The notes: generated by a model not told the origin, from the sequence alone. A stretch of DNA of 64,000 bases from Mucilaginibacter sp. KACC 22773 (GCF_028736215.1 NZ_CP117883.1:6262001-6326000); one strand, 5' to 3'; positions 42,440 to 52,378 are shown, counted from the first letter of the stretch. Made by a program: numbers and translations.

Positions 42440-42691
42440 TTAACTTCCTGCAAAGAAACCGATAGACCTGGCTTCCTGCTCCTTGCCGGCAAGGCCCTGT
42501 ATAAAAAGCTGCCCATCCTCAATTTTAAACTGAAGGCTGCGTTCATCAAGCTTAAAACCATCTGCTTTTAAAATATCTTTTATCTTCTCAACAAGTTCCT
42601 TGCGATCAAACACTGGGCTCAACTTCAGTTGATCGTTTACAGGCTCCAATACAATGCCATCGGCCTTATACGAGAATATTTTTGATTCCAT
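42440..42691 (-). CDS. 83-residue hypothetical protein
   Basis: I chose ATG 42691; the longer frame adds 10 unlikely residues. The protein alternates strands and helices (KIFSYKADGIVLEPVNDQLK, LVEKIKDILKADGFKLDERS) and ends with AGKEQEARSIGFFAGS. No known domain or signal peptide. It converges on the TPR lipoprotein gene, 17 bases apart. Function unknown. Confidence 0.5.
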   Translation of the reverse strand: MESKIFSYKADGIVLEPVNDQLKLSPVFDRKELVEKIKDILKADGFKLDERSLQFKIEDGQLFIQGLAGKEQEARSIGFFAGS

Positions 42692-42953
42692 GGAATAAAT
42701 ATCGCAATTCCCGCGCCTCAAATGCTTTAATTAATGTCACGTTTTTATATAAATAATTAACCATCGTGCCCGTTTCTGGCGGTATATAGCCCATCCACGG
42801 GATAATAAAACTCCGGCTTCATCCGCTTGCCTGTACACCGGTTAAAAAGCCTCTATTTACAATTAGTTTTGAACAACAAAGATCAAAAAGACAGGTTTAA
42901 TTGTTGATACCTTATGCAGGCTCTGTAGGTACCCGCAATTATTGGGCCGCCTA

Positions 42954-44312
42954 TCATCTAACACCCGGCAAATCAGCAACCGCCTTCAATAATCCGGCTT
43001 CGCTTGAGGCGTTCACATTCACCAGGTAAAATGGCTTGCTACCCTGGGCTGCTGTCCATCGCCATTCAAGCTGGCTAACGGTTTTAAGGCTGCCATTATC
43101 AAACCACCAGGCCGAGTAGATCTTATCCGCCCCTTTGGCAAGGATACCCGAATATACCTCGCGCCCGGCTATGGCTTGCTTGCGGATGCGGGTAAAATTG
43201 TAGCCACTGCCCTGCCAGCAAATCATGGGGTTATGTTCGGGGCCGTAAAAGGGTGTGGGCTTTAGGTACACCAGTTGGCCGGGCTTATCAAACTTGATAA
43301 CCCCGCTTTCCAGCAGTTGCTTTTTGTAGCCGCTCAGGGTTACCGCATCAGCCCCTTTATTGCTCAGTTCATCCATGCTTTTTAAATTGCATGCGATAAC
43401 AATGAGTACCCCGGCAAATAGTAAATGAATAAAGGGATATCTTACCTCATCGGGCACCAGCCGTACAAGTTGTTTCTGCCGCGGGTGCTTCTCTATTTTT
43501 GCCGATCTTTTCAGGTAAAAATTACTCAGCCACAACAAGGGGAGTATCACATACACCAACAGGCAAATAACCCCGGTTACATCATGCAAAACACTTGCTG
43601 CTGGTATTTTAAACAATACCAGCAGCATAATACGGCACAGGTTGGCCACAATATTCAGCAAAAAGGTTAACGCCAGCAGCAGCGCAATTTCAATAAAACC
43701 AAGCCGTTTAATTGTTTGCCGCTGGCAATGGGCTATTATAAACAGGCATATAATAAACGACATACTCAGCATGTGCAAACCCGCGCAGGCCTGGTCTACA
43801 GAAAACTCGGCGCCATTTAACTCAATAATGTTGCCCGATGCATGCGCGGCAATTCCCCCCATGCTTAAAATGCCCGCCACCACCTCGCTCAGCCAAATCC
43901 TGATGGGGAAGCTGATAGCATTGCTGATATATATAAACAGCGGCGAAACCAGCAAGAGCAGGAAAAACAAGACCAAGCTCACCTTTCCTTTAAAATTCTC
44001 AAAAAACAATAATACGGCAAATAACAGGGCTACAAACAGCGTGGTTTTAACCGGGAAAATAAGCGCGATAACACCAAATATCACCGAGGGCAAAAAGTAC
44101 CGCATAGAGTGTTCTCCATGCTTTACGCGGCATATATAAGGGGCAAGCGCTATCCCCATTAACAGGTCGGCATTCCACAAAAAATAAATGGAAAGCAATT
44201 TAATAGCGATAACGAGATACACCAGGCAGCAGCCGTTTATCAGCAAGCGGCTGCTACCCCAAGCACAACCCGTAAAGGGCGCCTTAAATATCCTGCTTAG
44301 CATATTTGGCAC
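42954..44312 (-). CDS. xrtN: exosortase N (XrtN)
   Basis: The 452-residue membrane protein has about ten hydrophobic segments and the catalytic triad of exosortases: C176 in QACAGLHML, R227 in ANLCRIML and H243 in VLHDVTG. Exosortases cleave and anchor proteins bearing a PEP-CTERM-type tripartite signal. The XrtN subfamily is specific to Bacteroidota and is paired with a VIT-domain protein whose gene precedes it here, overlapping by 29 bases. A C-terminal non-membrane region of about 150 residues (300-452) is present. No other proteins with this signal are visible in the window. Confidence 0.88.
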   Translation of the reverse strand: MPNMLSRIFKAPFTGCAWGSSRLLINGCCLVYLVIAIKLLSIYFLWNADLLMGIALAPYICRVKHGEHSMRYFLPSVIFGVIALIFPVKTTLFVALLFAVLLFFENFKGKVSLVLFFLLLLVSPLFIYISNAISFPIRIWLSEVVAGILSMGGIAAHASGNIIELNGAEFSVDQACAGLHMLSMSFIICLFIIAHCQRQTIKRLGFIEIALLLALTFLLNIVANLCRIMLLVLFKIPAASVLHDVTGVICLLVYVILPLLWLSNFYLKRSAKIEKHPRQKQLVRLVPDEVRYPFIHLLFAGVLIVIACNLKSMDELSNKGADAVTLSGYKKQLLESGVIKFDKPGQLVYLKPTPFYGPEHNPMICWQGSGYNFTRIRKQAIAGREVYSGILAKGADKIYSAWWFDNGSLKTVSQLEWRWTAAQGSKPFYLVNVNASSEAGLLKAVADLPGVR

Positions 44313-46782
44313 GGTATACTAAAAAGTTAATTACCGCAAGTGCTATCAGCACCAACAGCCACTCGCCCGGTTCGGGTACCGCGCCTGATGATTTCATGGA
44401 GGCATTTTTAAGGCTATCCTTATTTTCATCGATCCCGAAGCGCTCATAATCTGCCTGTGTTTCCAGCACGATGAGGCTGGATACCGGCGAGGCAATGTAG
44501 GCCTGTTCGGCCTCCCTGATGATATCCGGCTGCACGTAAGTTTTATCAAAATAATGCGGACCAACCTTTTTCATAATATCGTTATAGGCGAACAGACGCA
44601 ACAAATGATCGGGGGCATTACTTTTCAGGGTATCGGTAGTTTGACTGATGATAAGGCCCGATTGATCCAGCACCACATGCCCGGCATCTTCCTGCGATTG
44701 AATAAACCGGTGCTGGTTAAGTTTATCTAACATGGCTGGTAACTCACCACTATCATAAACAAACACCCGCATCTCTTTTAAAGCTTTCAGGTAAGGGGTT
44801 ATTTTGGTGCCGATATTGAACATCCGTACAGGTTTTGCGGTTGCCAGGTAAGCGGTAAGCCGCCGCTGAAATTCCGAATCGTCCAGATCACCCAGGTTAG
44901 GTGCTATATCCGGGCATTTGGTAATTATCAAGGCCTTTTCGGCATCTTTAACCTCGTTAACGGGGAACAGGCTAAAATTCAGTTTCTGCGCCCTGGCAAA
45001 TACTTCGGCCTTGTTTTCTTCCGTCAATTCTTTTAGTTCCCCATCATAGTAATAAACCTTTTTTGTTTTGATGGCCTGCCATACGCTATCAAAGTCGGTT
45101 ATATTCCAGGATCTGTTCAAATCAAGGTACACCGCTGCCGGGTCGAAAGCGGCGTATTGTGGCTTATAATTTTCCAGCTTGTACCCTGCCCCCGCGAAGG
45201 TAAATTGCGCATTGGCCAGCGGTGGTGCTGCAAAAACAATCTCGTCATCGGCCCGGTATTTTCTGTCGGCAGTAAAAACACCTTCTGTCAATTCCTCAAA
45301 TCCGGGCAGGCTGAGCAGCGGTGGCTTTTTTGAAAAGGCAAGCTGTATGGTCTCATCGGCACCGGTAGTTGGCGGCCCGTCAAAATAAATACTTTCGTAA
45401 ACCAGTTGAGTACCTTGCTGCCTGAGCGGACTGGTAACGCCTATCCTGAACTTCCGGGCCTCGGTTGGGGTAACCGGAAAAACCCGTACACTCACGGTGT
45501 TGCCTTCCTGCCAGTGAATTACCGATGGATCGCGCCGCTCCACCCCAACCACCGTTTTATAAGTCGAATCGGCCCTGGCCTTGGTAGTTAACCGCGACTT
45601 TGCCTCCTTGCCATCTATCCATAATGATAACGAACTCACAACCGAACCCGCGGGCAGGTGAAATGTATAAATGGCCTCTTTGCTGGGCCACCAGGGGCTG
45701 GCCTCACTGCTTTTTATAAACAAAGTTTTTTCGGTATAAGCCAGCCGGTATTCGGGCAATATTTTAACGTTGGTTACTACCGATGCGGTTTTCAGTTTAC
45801 CGCCGCTCCATAACCTGTCCTGCGCCTTGTGCCGGGCATCATACATGGCCTCCAGTATTTTGATGCGTTCGTGTTCCTCTAAATTGGTTTGGCCGCAAAA
45901 CAGACTGGCCAATACCACAAGAGGATCGTGCTTTAAAGGCTCGTCGAAAGATGCATTATGAAAATTGGTATTCCATAACCAGTTTTCCTGCAGGCTTACG
46001 GTTTTGTAAACCAGGTTGGCTTTAATAATGCGCTCAGCAATGCTGTTTTTAGGAATATTTTGACTGATAACCACCCACGACGGCAATTTACCTTCGGCCA
46101 AAGTGTTGTGATTAACGGCCAGGTTAACCTGTTTGTTGATGCTGTGCCATTGCCATATAAACAGGGCAATAACTAAAACCGGAACACCCCCCCCCGCAGC
46201 AAGCGCCATTTTTAACGACTGGCTGCCCGCCACATTCCGTTTAATGACGATAAAAGTAACCACAGCCAATGCTACCGGCGCAAAAACATGCAACGAGATG
46301 CCGATGGCTATAGAGGCTATAAGGCCAATAATATACATGGAGGTAAGGTAAAGGCTGTAATAAACAAACAGTAAAAAGGCCGCTCCCAGCAAAAACATTA
46401 CCAGGTGCTTAACATCGTTAGTCAGCTGTTCCATAAACAAGGCCATTATTAAAGCTATGCACGATAGGCAAATAACCACACAAAGCCAGGGCACCGAAAT
46501 ATCAAACACATTCATGCTGCGGTTTAAAGCAAACGCGCTAATAAACCAAAGCATAAAAAGCAGCACCCAGTAGGCCAGCCGCTTTGGCCGTTTAAACACT
46601 ACAACAAAAAAATAGGTTACAGAAAATACATAGTTGATAAAAAAGGCGCCAAAGGCAGTACCATCATTCAGTTCAAACAAGCTGGTTTCGGTAATACCAA
46701 ACAAGGCTGCCGAGGCCAGTATCAGCATCAGCCCGGTTTTAATCACCCTATCTTCGGATAAAATTGCTTTAAGGATTTTCAT
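44284..46782 (-). CDS. XrtN-system VIT-domain protein with PEP-CTERM-like tail
   Basis: The 832-residue protein starts with about seven transmembrane segments (13-215), followed by a VIT-like domain (about 350-470, e.g. IYTFHLPAGSVVSSLSLWID and TYKTVVGVERRDPSVIHW) and a VWA-like remainder. Its last 30 residues form a sorting signal: PEP at 803-805 (VPEPGEW), a hydrophobic helix and a basic tail (YRAKYAKQ). It is the probable substrate or partner of exosortase N, whose gene overlaps its 3' end by 29 bases. The partner is known of the XrtN family; the role in envelope assembly is inferred. Confidence 0.85.
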   Translation of the reverse strand: MKILKAILSEDRVIKTGLMLILASAALFGITETSLFELNDGTAFGAFFINYVFSVTYFFVVVFKRPKRLAYWVLLFMLWFISAFALNRSMNVFDISVPWLCVVICLSCIALIMALFMEQLTNDVKHLVMFLLGAAFLLFVYYSLYLTSMYIIGLIASIAIGISLHVFAPVALAVVTFIVIKRNVAGSQSLKMALAAGGGVPVLVIALFIWQWHSINKQVNLAVNHNTLAEGKLPSWVVISQNIPKNSIAERIIKANLVYKTVSLQENWLWNTNFHNASFDEPLKHDPLVVLASLFCGQTNLEEHERIKILEAMYDARHKAQDRLWSGGKLKTASVVTNVKILPEYRLAYTEKTLFIKSSEASPWWPSKEAIYTFHLPAGSVVSSLSLWIDGKEAKSRLTTKARADSTYKTVVGVERRDPSVIHWQEGNTVSVRVFPVTPTEARKFRIGVTSPLRQQGTQLVYESIYFDGPPTTGADETIQLAFSKKPPLLSLPGFEELTEGVFTADRKYRADDEIVFAAPPLANAQFTFAGAGYKLENYKPQYAAFDPAAVYLDLNRSWNITDFDSVWQAIKTKKVYYYDGELKELTEENKAEVFARAQKLNFSLFPVNEVKDAEKALIITKCPDIAPNLGDLDDSEFQRRLTAYLATAKPVRMFNIGTKITPYLKALKEMRVFVYDSGELPAMLDKLNQHRFIQSQEDAGHVVLDQSGLIISQTTDTLKSNAPDHLLRLFAYNDIMKKVGPHYFDKTYVQPDIIREAEQAYIASPVSSLIVLETQADYERFGIDENKDSLKNASMKSSGAVPEPGEWLLVLIALAVINFLVYRAKYAKQDI

Positions 46783-46832
46783 TTTTGTTAATTTAAAAGA
46801 ACTTTGAAATACAAAGTGAGTTGATAAAAAAA

Positions 46833-47135
46833 TTACAGCTTTTGCTGCTTTATTAAATTTTCGAGGGCAAGCAGGTGCAGCCTGAATGCTGCACGGCCTT
46901 TCTCGGATGCCAGGTATTTGGTATTGGGCTTGCGACCTATGAAACTTTTTTGCACCTGGATGTATTCTTCCTTTTCCAGCGCTTTCAGGTGCGATGCCAG
47001 GTTGCCGTCGGTAAGGTTGAGCAGCTCCTTAAGCGCATTAAAATCATAACTTTCATTGGCAACCAGTACGCTCATAATTTGCAGACGTATCCGGTTTTCA
47101 AAAGCTTTATCAAATTGTTCTAACGAGATCTTCAC
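46833..47135 (-). CDS. winged-helix transcriptional regulator
   Basis: The 100-residue protein has a winged helix similar to the HTH of MarR/ArsR-like regulators of the HTH_34 type: FENRIRLQIMSVLVANESYD, then FNALKELLNLTDGNLASHLK and the wing SFIGRKPNTKYLASEKGR. It is encoded just upstream of the VIT gene on the same strand (50-base gap) and overlaps the membrane protein gene by an ATGA. Such regulators commonly control the membrane partner beside them; here it probably controls the XrtN locus. The signal is unknown. Confidence 0.8.
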   Translation of the reverse strand: MKISLEQFDKAFENRIRLQIMSVLVANESYDFNALKELLNLTDGNLASHLKALEKEEYIQVQKSFIGRKPNTKYLASEKGRAAFRLHLLALENLIKQQKL

Positions 47136-47737
47136 TTATCGTATTTAAAATGCATTACTGTACCGTAAATAATGTGGAGTAAACCAAAACCTACCGTCCA
47201 GAAAATTAAACCGTAGCCAGGCATCAATGCACACAGCAAACCTAATAAAATCTCCAATATCCCCAAGCCTTTTACACCAGAATAGGTGTAATGACTGCCC
47301 GCCACCAGCGCCAACCCATAAAAAACAAGTGTAGCCGGCGCAACAATGCCATAATAACCACGATAAATTAAAATAAACGTGAACAAGCCACCGCTTACCA
47401 AAGGTATAGCCATATGAATAAGCAGGCGCTGGCTGCCTGTATTCCAAAATGGCTGCCCAAGTTTTTTTGCCTTACGTATAGAAAGCCAAACGCCGGTACC
47501 AATAGAAAGGACGAGAACCCCAAATGCCACTATGCATAACTGGATAATTACTGCAAAATCGTTACGCAAAAGCCCGGCACTTTCATGTGTTAATATTTCC
47601 CAGCCTAAAAATGCACCTATAATAGCATAAATACCGGCCATTACGCCCGACAGGCCGCTCAGCGAAATAAATTTGGCCGACCGCTCCATCAGGTCCCGGA
47701 TAGAGCTTAATTCTGCATGAATATCTTGATCTTTCAT
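47132..47737 (-). CDS. conserved multi-pass membrane protein
   Basis: I chose ATG 47737; the longer frame starts at a TTG. The 201-residue protein has a polar N-terminus (MKDQDIHAELSSIRDLMERS) and about six transmembrane segments. It is co-translated with the winged-helix regulator (ATGA overlap), a common pairing in Bacteroidota in which the membrane protein may carry the signal. No known domain name. It heads the likely four-gene unit that ends with xrtN. Confidence 0.7.
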   Translation of the reverse strand: MKDQDIHAELSSIRDLMERSAKFISLSGLSGVMAGIYAIIGAFLGWEILTHESAGLLRNDFAVIIQLCIVAFGVLVLSIGTGVWLSIRKAKKLGQPFWNTGSQRLLIHMAIPLVSGGLFTFILIYRGYYGIVAPATLVFYGLALVAGSHYTYSGVKGLGILEILLGLLCALMPGYGLIFWTVGFGLLHIIYGTVMHFKYDK

Positions 47738-47877
47738 TAAAAGCACTTTGTTTTTCAAAGTTATGCATTAAAATTTAAATTGGCAAGGAATTAAAATATT
47801 TTTTGAGAGGAAAAATAGGTATGTCGTTTAATTGGAGCATGGTTGCAATCAGCAATGAAGTATCTTCGTCATACCTG

Positions 47878-49398
47878 CTATTTCATCTGCATTACCGCGG
47901 CCATAGTTGCTATGCCTTGCCAAAGGTAGCTCACCCTTACGTTTTCATTTTCGGCGTGCTGGTTGTTATCGTAATTAACTAATGGCACCGTGATAACCTT
48001 TGCTCCTAATTCCTGTTCAAAAACAAACAGGGGCAGGCTGCCGCCCGAACTCGGCGAAAGCACCACCGGGTAATCAACTGTACCCTGAACGGCCTTTACA
48101 ACAGCTTGCGCTATGGGCAAATCAAGCGGAGTACGTTGCGCATTATAACCGGCATCGTGGGTTATTTTAATGATCTTAGGGTAGGTAATCCTTTCCTGGT
48201 CTGTCGGTTCTTTGTCTACAACATAATAGCCCTGGGCGCGTATATGGTCTGTTACTTTTTGAATTTGCCTGTCCATATCATTGCCGGGCACCAGGCGCAG
48301 GTCGAGCACGGCTTCGGCTTTCACCGGGATTACATTTGATGCCTGTTTGCCAACATTGCCACTTGCCATGCCGTTGATATTAAGCGTGGGCAGCATAAAT
48401 GCATTCACCAGCGGGCGTGTTCCGCCTTCGGGGCGGGCAATACCAAGCTCTTTTTTTAAACCCGGCTCAACCGGCGGTACTTTGGCCAATGCGTCTTTTT
48501 CGTCCTGGCTCAGCGGGGTTACATCGTCATAAAAGCCTTTAATGGTTACCCGGTCGTCATCATCTTTCATCCCTGCCAGTAATTTGGCCATGGCCAGGCC
48601 TGGGTTTGGTGCCCAGTTACCAAAATTGCCGCTATGCAATGGCCGTTTGGGGCCATAAATGGTAAGCCACATATTAACATCGCCCCTTACACCAAACACT
48701 ACTATATTTTTGCCCGATGGGTGCCTTGACCCATCGCAAATAATCCAAAGATCGGATGTAAGCTTAGCTTTATACTTTTTAAAGATCGCCGCAAGTTGTG
48801 GCGAGCCTTTTTCTTCTTCGCCCTCAAAAAAGAATTTGATATTGCATCCCGGTTTTATTTTGCTTTTCACCAGTGCGTCATAAGCGTTGATAATACACAT
48901 TACACCAGCCTTATCATCGGCGCTGCCACGGCCACTCAGGCGCCAGCTGGTATCGACGGCATCGCCGCGTTTATAGTTAACAATATGGCCGCCCTGCTCA
49001 ATTGGAGCGGTAATAAAAACGGGGTCAAATGGTTTTAAACCGGGCGCCCACTGTTTAGGGTTTATCGGCTGACCGTCGTAATGGGCGTAATAAGCGATGG
49101 TTTTGGTTGCACCCGGCACTTTTACTTCGCCAAAAACGGCTGGGTTACCGTTGGCAATGGTAAGCAGTTCGGCTTTAACGCCACGGTTCTCCAGCATATT
49201 TTTAACAAATGCCGCGTTGAGGCGGATATTAGCCGAATCAACTGTTTCGTTGGGGATAGCTACAAAGTCCAGGTATTCGCCAAAAATTTCCTGCTGATTG
49301 CCTTTAATAGCCGCATTTATTTTTTGCTGGTTTGTTTGGGCTGATAGCAGCCGGGCACCCAAAAACATCAGGGCGATAAAACAGGTATTTGTTTTCAT
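47878..49398 (-). CDS. secreted M20 family metallopeptidase
   Basis: I chose ATG 49398 because a signal peptide follows (TNTCFIALMFLGARLLSAQ); the longer frame has no signal. The 506-residue enzyme has the M20 motifs: YAHYDGQ with H106/D108, GRGSADDKAG with metal-bridging D161, and EGEEE (192-196), then a dimerisation domain and the final HAENENVRV-type histidine. It should hydrolyse peptides or acyl-amino acids in the periplasm. Single gene; neighbours do not define the substrate. Confidence 0.9.
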   Translation of the reverse strand: MKTNTCFIALMFLGARLLSAQTNQQKINAAIKGNQQEIFGEYLDFVAIPNETVDSANIRLNAAFVKNMLENRGVKAELLTIANGNPAVFGEVKVPGATKTIAYYAHYDGQPINPKQWAPGLKPFDPVFITAPIEQGGHIVNYKRGDAVDTSWRLSGRGSADDKAGVMCIINAYDALVKSKIKPGCNIKFFFEGEEEKGSPQLAAIFKKYKAKLTSDLWIICDGSRHPSGKNIVVFGVRGDVNMWLTIYGPKRPLHSGNFGNWAPNPGLAMAKLLAGMKDDDDRVTIKGFYDDVTPLSQDEKDALAKVPPVEPGLKKELGIARPEGGTRPLVNAFMLPTLNINGMASGNVGKQASNVIPVKAEAVLDLRLVPGNDMDRQIQKVTDHIRAQGYYVVDKEPTDQERITYPKIIKITHDAGYNAQRTPLDLPIAQAVVKAVQGTVDYPVVLSPSSGGSLPLFVFEQELGAKVITVPLVNYDNNQHAENENVRVSYLWQGIATMAAVMQMK

Positions 49399-49529
49399 GG
49401 TGATGGTAAATGACCACAATATAAGCAAATTATATATGTCCAATCATTTGGATATATTTGACATGTTATCACGTTGTAAAAAACAGTTGTAAACCGCGAA
49501 TTTAAACCGTACGCATTTAAACGCTAACT

Positions 49530-50582
49530 ATGAAAAAAGCATTGCTATCTATCCTCCTCGGGATTATATTATTAGTACCTGCCATTAAAGCCCTTGCGGC
49601 AGAAGGAACTATATCAACGGGAAGCCAGCCACAGGTTAGCGCCGACAATAAAGGCACTATCCGGGTGGTATATGGGGATAAGGATAATATTTTTTGTGCA
49701 ACATCCGCCAACCAGGGCGTATCGTTTTCAAAACCGGTACTGGTAGGCCGTGTGGCTAACATGCATTTGGGCATGTCGAGAGGCCCGCAGCTGGCCAGTT
49801 CGGATAATTACTCGGTAATAACTGCAATGGATAAATCGGGTAATATTCATTGGTTCCGGTTAAAACACTCCTCTTCAAAATGGGAAACGATGGGTGTAAT
49901 AAATGATATTAACCAATCGGCACCCGAAGGGCTGATGGGCCTAACGGCGGATAAGAACAATAATTTTTATGCGGTTTGGCTGGATATCCGCTTAGGGCAG
50001 CACAACCAGGTTTATTTTTCAAAACTAATGGCCAAAACTACTGCGTGGTCAAAAAATATATTGGCCTACCAATCGCCCGATGGCCATGTGTGCGAATGCT
50101 GTAAACCCAACATAGCCGTGCAGGGCCGGGAAGTAGCCATCATGTTCAGAAACTGGCTCGGCGGATCAAGAGACCTTTATGTTACCCGGTCGGCAGATGG
50201 TGGCAACGTGTTTCAACCCGCGCAGAAAATGGGTACCGGTACCTGGCCGCTAAACGGCTGCCCCATGGATGGCGGCGGCATTGTTATCAACAGCAGCAAT
50301 AACGTCCAAACCGCCTGGCAACGCAAGGGCGATATTTTTTATGCTCAGCCGGGTGCCTCAGAAACGCTCATTGGCAAAGGGCGAAACTGCAGCATTGCTG
50401 CCGCCGGGGCTAAAACCATGATATCATTTCAAAACAACGATACGCTGAAAGTTGCATCGCCCAATCGTAAAGAAGTAACTATGGTAGGAAAAGGCAGCTT
50501 TCTGAAAACTATCCTGTTGAATAACAATACCATGCTTTGCGTATGGGAGCAGGACAATGTGATTAAATTTAAAAAAGTTTAA
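49530..50582 (+). CDS. secreted sialidase-like BNR-repeat protein
   Basis: The 350-residue protein has a signal peptide (LLSILLGIILLVPAIKALA) and a six-bladed propeller with Asp-box-like motifs such as SANQGVSFS and SADGGNVFQP, and a cysteine-rich CECCKPN loop (around 190). It resembles exo-alpha-sialidase-like proteins, but I cannot identify the full catalytic set, so it may be non-catalytic. It stands alone, divergent from the peptidase gene. Confidence 0.75.
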   Translation: MKKALLSILLGIILLVPAIKALAAEGTISTGSQPQVSADNKGTIRVVYGDKDNIFCATSANQGVSFSKPVLVGRVANMHLGMSRGPQLASSDNYSVITAMDKSGNIHWFRLKHSSSKWETMGVINDINQSAPEGLMGLTADKNNNFYAVWLDIRLGQHNQVYFSKLMAKTTAWSKNILAYQSPDGHVCECCKPNIAVQGREVAIMFRNWLGGSRDLYVTRSADGGNVFQPAQKMGTGTWPLNGCPMDGGGIVINSSNNVQTAWQRKGDIFYAQPGASETLIGKGRNCSIAAAGAKTMISFQNNDTLKVASPNRKEVTMVGKGSFLKTILLNNNTMLCVWEQDNVIKFKKV

Positions 50583-50587
50583 CTATT

Positions 50588-51361
50588 TCACTCGCCTTTA
50601 CCGGTTTCTTTATTAGTTACTTCGGGCGTAACCAATGGCGCCAAACCGTACGATTTGCGCGATGAGCGCAAAAAGCGGCGTAAGTTGGTTTTTATGGTGG
50701 TTATAAACTCATAATCGGTAGCGGTTTTTACCAGGAAGTAGCCGGGGCGGTAACGCTGCATAAAATCGGTAAGCTGTTGGTCTTTAAGGCGGGTTACACT
50801 GGCCACAAACGCGCGATTAAAGCGGAAGTCAATCTCGCGCTGGTGATAATCTTCTTCGATGGTTGCGCGCAGCTTGGCGGCGTTGCGGCCGCTGCGGCTA
50901 AAGGCATTGTACAAAGCATCAATACCTATGCCTGCCCCCAGGCCCGGCGCAACGGACAAAAGGCTTTGACTATATTCCGATCCGTAAATTTTAGTAAAAT
51001 CGCGCTTAGTGGCCGCAAATTGCTTCTCGGGCGTAAGCGCGGTATCACGTATATATACTTCCCTAAGCATAATTGCCGACCGCTTCATATAAACGGCCAT
51101 CGCGTTATTATTTTGAACCTTAAGGGTATCGCTGTAATGATCGGGCTTCATAAATATCAACAAATCGCCGGGTTGTGCATCTATTGTAAATTCGCCCTTA
51201 AGGTTGTTGTAAAAAGATTTGCCCGTGGTGGTATTAACAATGTTTACCTTGGCAATGCGGTCTTTACTGTCTTTATCAAACACAATACCCTCTACCTGCT
51301 TTTGCTGCGCAAAAAGCCGTACAGATAACGTGCAGAAAAACAGGAACAACCATAATTTCAT
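50588..51361 (-). CDS. carboxypeptidase-regulatory-like domain protein
   Basis: The 257-residue protein has a signal peptide (LWLFLFFCTLSVRLFAQ) and an N-terminal carboxypeptidase-D-regulatory-like domain (VEGIVFDKDSKDRIAKVNIV through GEFTIDAQPGDLLIF), the beta-sandwich common in Bacteroidota surface proteins, then a longer helical region with RNAAKLRATIEEDYHQRE and YRPGYFLVKT. No TonB-plug or barrel follows. It may bind surface or envelope partners. Convergent with the sialidase-like gene (5-base gap). Confidence 0.8.
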   Translation of the reverse strand: MKLWLFLFFCTLSVRLFAQQKQVEGIVFDKDSKDRIAKVNIVNTTTGKSFYNNLKGEFTIDAQPGDLLIFMKPDHYSDTLKVQNNNAMAVYMKRSAIMLREVYIRDTALTPEKQFAATKRDFTKIYGSEYSQSLLSVAPGLGAGIGIDALYNAFSRSGRNAAKLRATIEEDYHQREIDFRFNRAFVASVTRLKDQQLTDFMQRYRPGYFLVKTATDYEFITTIKTNLRRFLRSSRKSYGLAPLVTPEVTNKETGKGE

Positions 51362-51423
51362 TGTGGCGCCAAAAATAAAACTTAGGCTTTAATTAGCCAT
51401 GTTTTTAACAACAATTAACTTTT

Positions 51424-51514
51424 AGCCCCTCCTAAATCCTCCCCGGAAGGGAGGACTTAAAAAAATATGAAGTAGGTAAAAGTCTCCCTTTCCGGGGGAG
51501 ATTTGGAGGGGGCT
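51424..51514. repeat. CCTCCC-type dispersed hairpin (family B)
   Basis: The arms AGCCCCTCC.AAATCCTCCCC and GGGGGAGATTTGGAGGGGGCT (51493-51513) are inverted, with an inner pair CCGGAAGGGAGGACTT / AAGTCTCCCTTTCCGG. The family also appears at 61244-61263 and, in weaker form, at 253-269. It lies just after the LysM gene (stop 51518-51520). Confidence 0.65.
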
Positions 51515-51517
51515 CCC

Positions 51518-52378
51518 CTACTTAACAACTACCAGTTTTTGCCCAATGTGTATATTATTATCTGGTATACTGTTTAACGCTTTTAGTTCATCAACAGTTA
51601 TACCAAAACGTTTGGATATGTTGTATAGTGTATCGCCCTGTTTTACGGTGTATATCTTATCGTCGGGCTTGGTTTTGGTCAGGGTATCGGTGTTGGGTTT
51701 GCCAATGCTGTCATTAATTTGCGATAGTACACGATCTTCGCGCTTTATTTTGGCTGCCTCGCCTTCGGCACGGTCGTACTGGTCAAGGTTATATTTTACA
51801 ATAAGGTTAATTAGTAATTCGGGGTATTTGGGGTTGGTAGCGTAACCGGCTGCCTTCAGGCCCCGGGCCCATCCTTCATAGTCGTTTTTATCCAGCTCAA
51901 ATAGTTTGGCGTAATTTTTTCGCTTTAAAAATGTGGAGTGGTCGCGAAACGAGTCTTCGGGATTATCATAAACCCTGAAACAATCGTTAACCTGGTCATC
52001 ATCTTTATAATAGCTTTTGCCCATCCAGTCGGCAGTGCATTTTATACCAAAGTGGTTGTTGGCAAAACGGGCCAGCTCGCTATTGCCGGCGCCCGATTCA
52101 AACAGACCCTGTGCCAGGGTAATGCTGGCGGGGATGCCATACTGGTTCATTTCCTGTATGGCAATGGCCTTAAAACGATCAATATAATCTAAACTCGACA
52201 GGGATTTATAACCCGCCGCAGATGCGCCGTTGGCCTTTTGGATGCTGCTGTTATTGCGGCGAACATCGCGATTGGAAATAGAATTCCTGGATTTGTTTCT
52301 TGATGATGTTGTTTTGCGCGCCGAGCATGAACTAAAAAAAACAACCGATATTAAAAATACAGCACTTATTTTTCGCAT
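51518..52378 (-). CDS. glucosaminidase lipoprotein with C-terminal LysM
   Basis: The 286-residue protein has a lipobox (SSC, C18), a basic linker, a Flagellar/Mannosyl-glycoprotein endo-beta-N-acetylglucosaminidase domain (about 60-210) with catalytic E94 in LFESGAG and the segment GIKCTADWMGKSYYKDDD, and a LysM peptidoglycan-binding domain (about 241-286, YTVKQGDTLYNISKRFG). It should hydrolyse peptidoglycan glycan strands. A second, shorter glucosaminidase gene lies 49 bases upstream on the same strand, so the two form a pair. Confidence 0.88.
   Translation of the reverse strand: MRKISAVFLISVVFFSSCSARKTTSSRNKSRNSISNRDVRRNNSSIQKANGASAAGYKSLSSLDYIDRFKAIAIQEMNQYGIPASITLAQGLFESGAGNSELARFANNHFGIKCTADWMGKSYYKDDDQVNDCFRVYDNPEDSFRDHSTFLKRKNYAKLFELDKNDYEGWARGLKAAGYATNPKYPELLINLIVKYNLDQYDRAEGEAAKIKREDRVLSQINDSIGKPNTDTLTKTKPDDKIYTVKQGDTLYNISKRFGITVDELKALNSIPDNNIHIGQKLVVVK

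Noticed and set aside
51546-51845. 99-codon frame opposite the LysM/glucosaminidase gene
   Set aside because: Antisense shadow with leucine/serine-rich translation; the - strand gene has clear domains.
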